DNA of 14,920 bases from Pseudomonadota bacterium (GTDB lineage: Bacteria > Desulfobacterota > Syntrophia > Syntrophales > JADFWA01), in assembly GCA_030596145.1 (NCBI GenBank), contig JAUVKS010000021.1, positions 1-14,920 of the forward strand, read 5' to 3'. The translations under genes were made by a program, and so were the position numbers. Below are positions 13,808 to 14,920 of the stretch, piece by piece (position 1 is the first letter of the stretch; each line of letters starts with the position of its first letter). The notes under the pieces are model-generated. The model was not told the origin of the DNA. It did not search any database and was given only the letters and a program-made list of their open reading frames with translations.

Positions 13808-14920
13808 ATGGCCTTTACCGTCGAACATGAGTGTCCACAGTGTGGCGCGCCTGTTGAACTGGAGGAGACCAATCGTCTACTCCGCTGTCCTTACTGCGAT
13901 GTGAAAAACTTTCTCTTCACCCGTGATTATTTCCGTTTTGTCCTGCCCCATAAGGAGCCCGGTAAAGATATTCTATACGCGCCTTACATGCGTTTTAAGG
14001 GCATCGTATATTTATGCGGTGAGACATCCATCAACCACCGTGTTCTGGATATTACTCGTTTGGGCGCTACCTTCAAAAAACTCCCCATGTCGCTGGGTCT
14101 AAAGCCTCAGGCCATAAAGATGAAATTCGTTACCCCGGATGTGGCAGGTTCGTTTCTTACATGTTCTATGAAGGTTGATGATGTGCTGGGGCAGGTCGGA
14201 AGACATAGTTCAATTTACAGCCCCGGTAATTTTTTTCACCGTGCCTACATCGGCGAGGCCCTAAGCCTTATTTATCTGCCCATGTTTGTGCGGGGTAGCA
14301 AGGTCTTTGACGCCGTGGCAAATCAGCCTGTGGCTGAGCTGCCTGAGGGCGAAAGCATTTTTGATCCGGCCATAGATGATAATCCGGGGTGGCAGATTAC
14401 CTTCATACCCACTATTTGCCCGAACTGCGGCTGGAACCTGGATGGTGAAAGGGATAGTGTGGTCCTGACCTGTAGCAACTGCGACACAGTCTGGGAGGCC
14501 TTGGAGGGCAGGTTTGTTCAGGTGTTTTTTTATACTGTCCCCGGCAGGGGCGAAAATATCGCATATTTGCCCTTCTGGAAAATAGTTGCCACGGTTGAAG
14601 GCCTTGAGATCAACTCCTACGCCGATTTCATCCGGGTCACCAATCAGCCCAGGGTCGTTCAAAAGCGTTGGGAGGATCGGAATATGTTCTTCTGGATTCC
14701 GGCCTTTAAAATACGACCGAGGATTTTTTTGCACCTGTCCAGGCAGATGACAATTGCTCAGGAAGAATTTGATGTGATAGAGGAGGGTCCCCAAAAAGGG
14801 GCTCTACCCCGTTACCCTGCCTCAAAGCGAAGCCATCCAGAGTCTAAAGATTACTCTGGCCAGTTCTGTCATAAGCAAAAAGAAAATCTTTCCTCTGCTT
14901 CCTCAGGTCAGCTTTAATAC
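13808..14920 (+). CDS. Protein with two zinc ribbons, partner of the SPFH gene; frameshifted and cut by the right edge
   Basis: The product is a soluble-looking protein with two treble CxxC zinc ribbons: C9/C12/C27/C30 at the start and C204/C207/C222/C225 in the middle. Recurrent 'aromatic-Pro-hydrophobic' segments ('YAPYMRFKGIVY', 'AYLPFWKIVAT', 'FWIPAFKIRP') lie between and after them. I know no established function; similar zinc-ribbon proteins often sit next to SPFH genes. Its ATG directly follows the SPFH stop, so translation is coupled. The uninterrupted frame ends at 14917 after 369 residues, but its last 40 or so residues look unnatural. From 14802 the +1 frame reads 'LYPVTLPQSEAIQSLKITLA' and onwards, open to the window end. 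A one-base gain in the CCCCAAAAAGGGG cluster (14789-14801) explains this, so the true gene continues beyond 14920. Confidence 0.72.

Noticed and set aside
14261..14794. 177-codon minus-strand open frame across the zinc-ribbon gene
   Set aside because: It lies opposite a frame with two clear CxxC zinc ribbons and shows no recognisable domain or start signal.

Overview
This window looks like chromosomal DNA from an anaerobic, probably Desulfobacterota-type (deltaproteobacterial) organism. Three things point there: an oxygen-sensitive class III ribonucleotide reductase with its activase under an NrdR-type operator, a UbiE/MenG quinone methylase, and two kinds of palindromic intergenic repeat that I recall from deltaproteobacterial genomes. 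The taxonomic call is an inference. No rRNA, tRNA, CRISPR array, intact insertion sequence or phage module was seen.

Layout. The left edge (1-990) is read leftwards: the first codons of a gene leaving the window, an ATC-hydrolase-family gene that appears frameshifted near its start, and a doubtful small ORF. A divergent promoter region (about 979-1066) separates these from a rightward block: ridA, ubiE/menG, a UPF0173 metallo-hydrolase, then a 465-base repeat-bearing gap. The gap ends in the nrdDG promoter. After nrdDG come an APC amino-acid permease and a UMF1-type MFS transporter, 22 bases apart. From 9088 to 12418 four genes run leftwards: yjbQ, a glyoxalase-II-like MBL hydrolase, an alpha/beta hydrolase and a membrane-anchored MA-type metallopeptidase. 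A 148-bp MITE-like palindromic repeat sits directly upstream of the alpha/beta hydrolase ribosome-binding site. Diverging from the peptidase, a two-gene operon (SPFH-domain protein with three C-terminal zinc ribbons, then a protein with two further zinc ribbons) runs off the right edge.

Most genes are housekeeping or anaerobic physiology: dNTP supply, quinone methylation, damage control of reactive enamines, and transport. The least conventional part is the SPFH/zinc-ribbon operon, which resembles the SPFH-containing membrane-stress neighbourhoods known from Bacillus ydj-type loci. Both of its genes are out of frame here: a 5-bp tandem duplication breaks the SPFH gene, and a one-base gain in a homopolymer cluster breaks the zinc-ribbon gene. 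With the probable one-base loss in the ATC-hydrolase gene, three reading-frame breaks occur in one window. They may be pseudogenes, but two lie in homopolymers and could be sequencing errors.

The clearest regulatory result is a tandem pair of NrdR boxes, spaced 31 bp start to start, laid over the -35/-10 region of nrdD.
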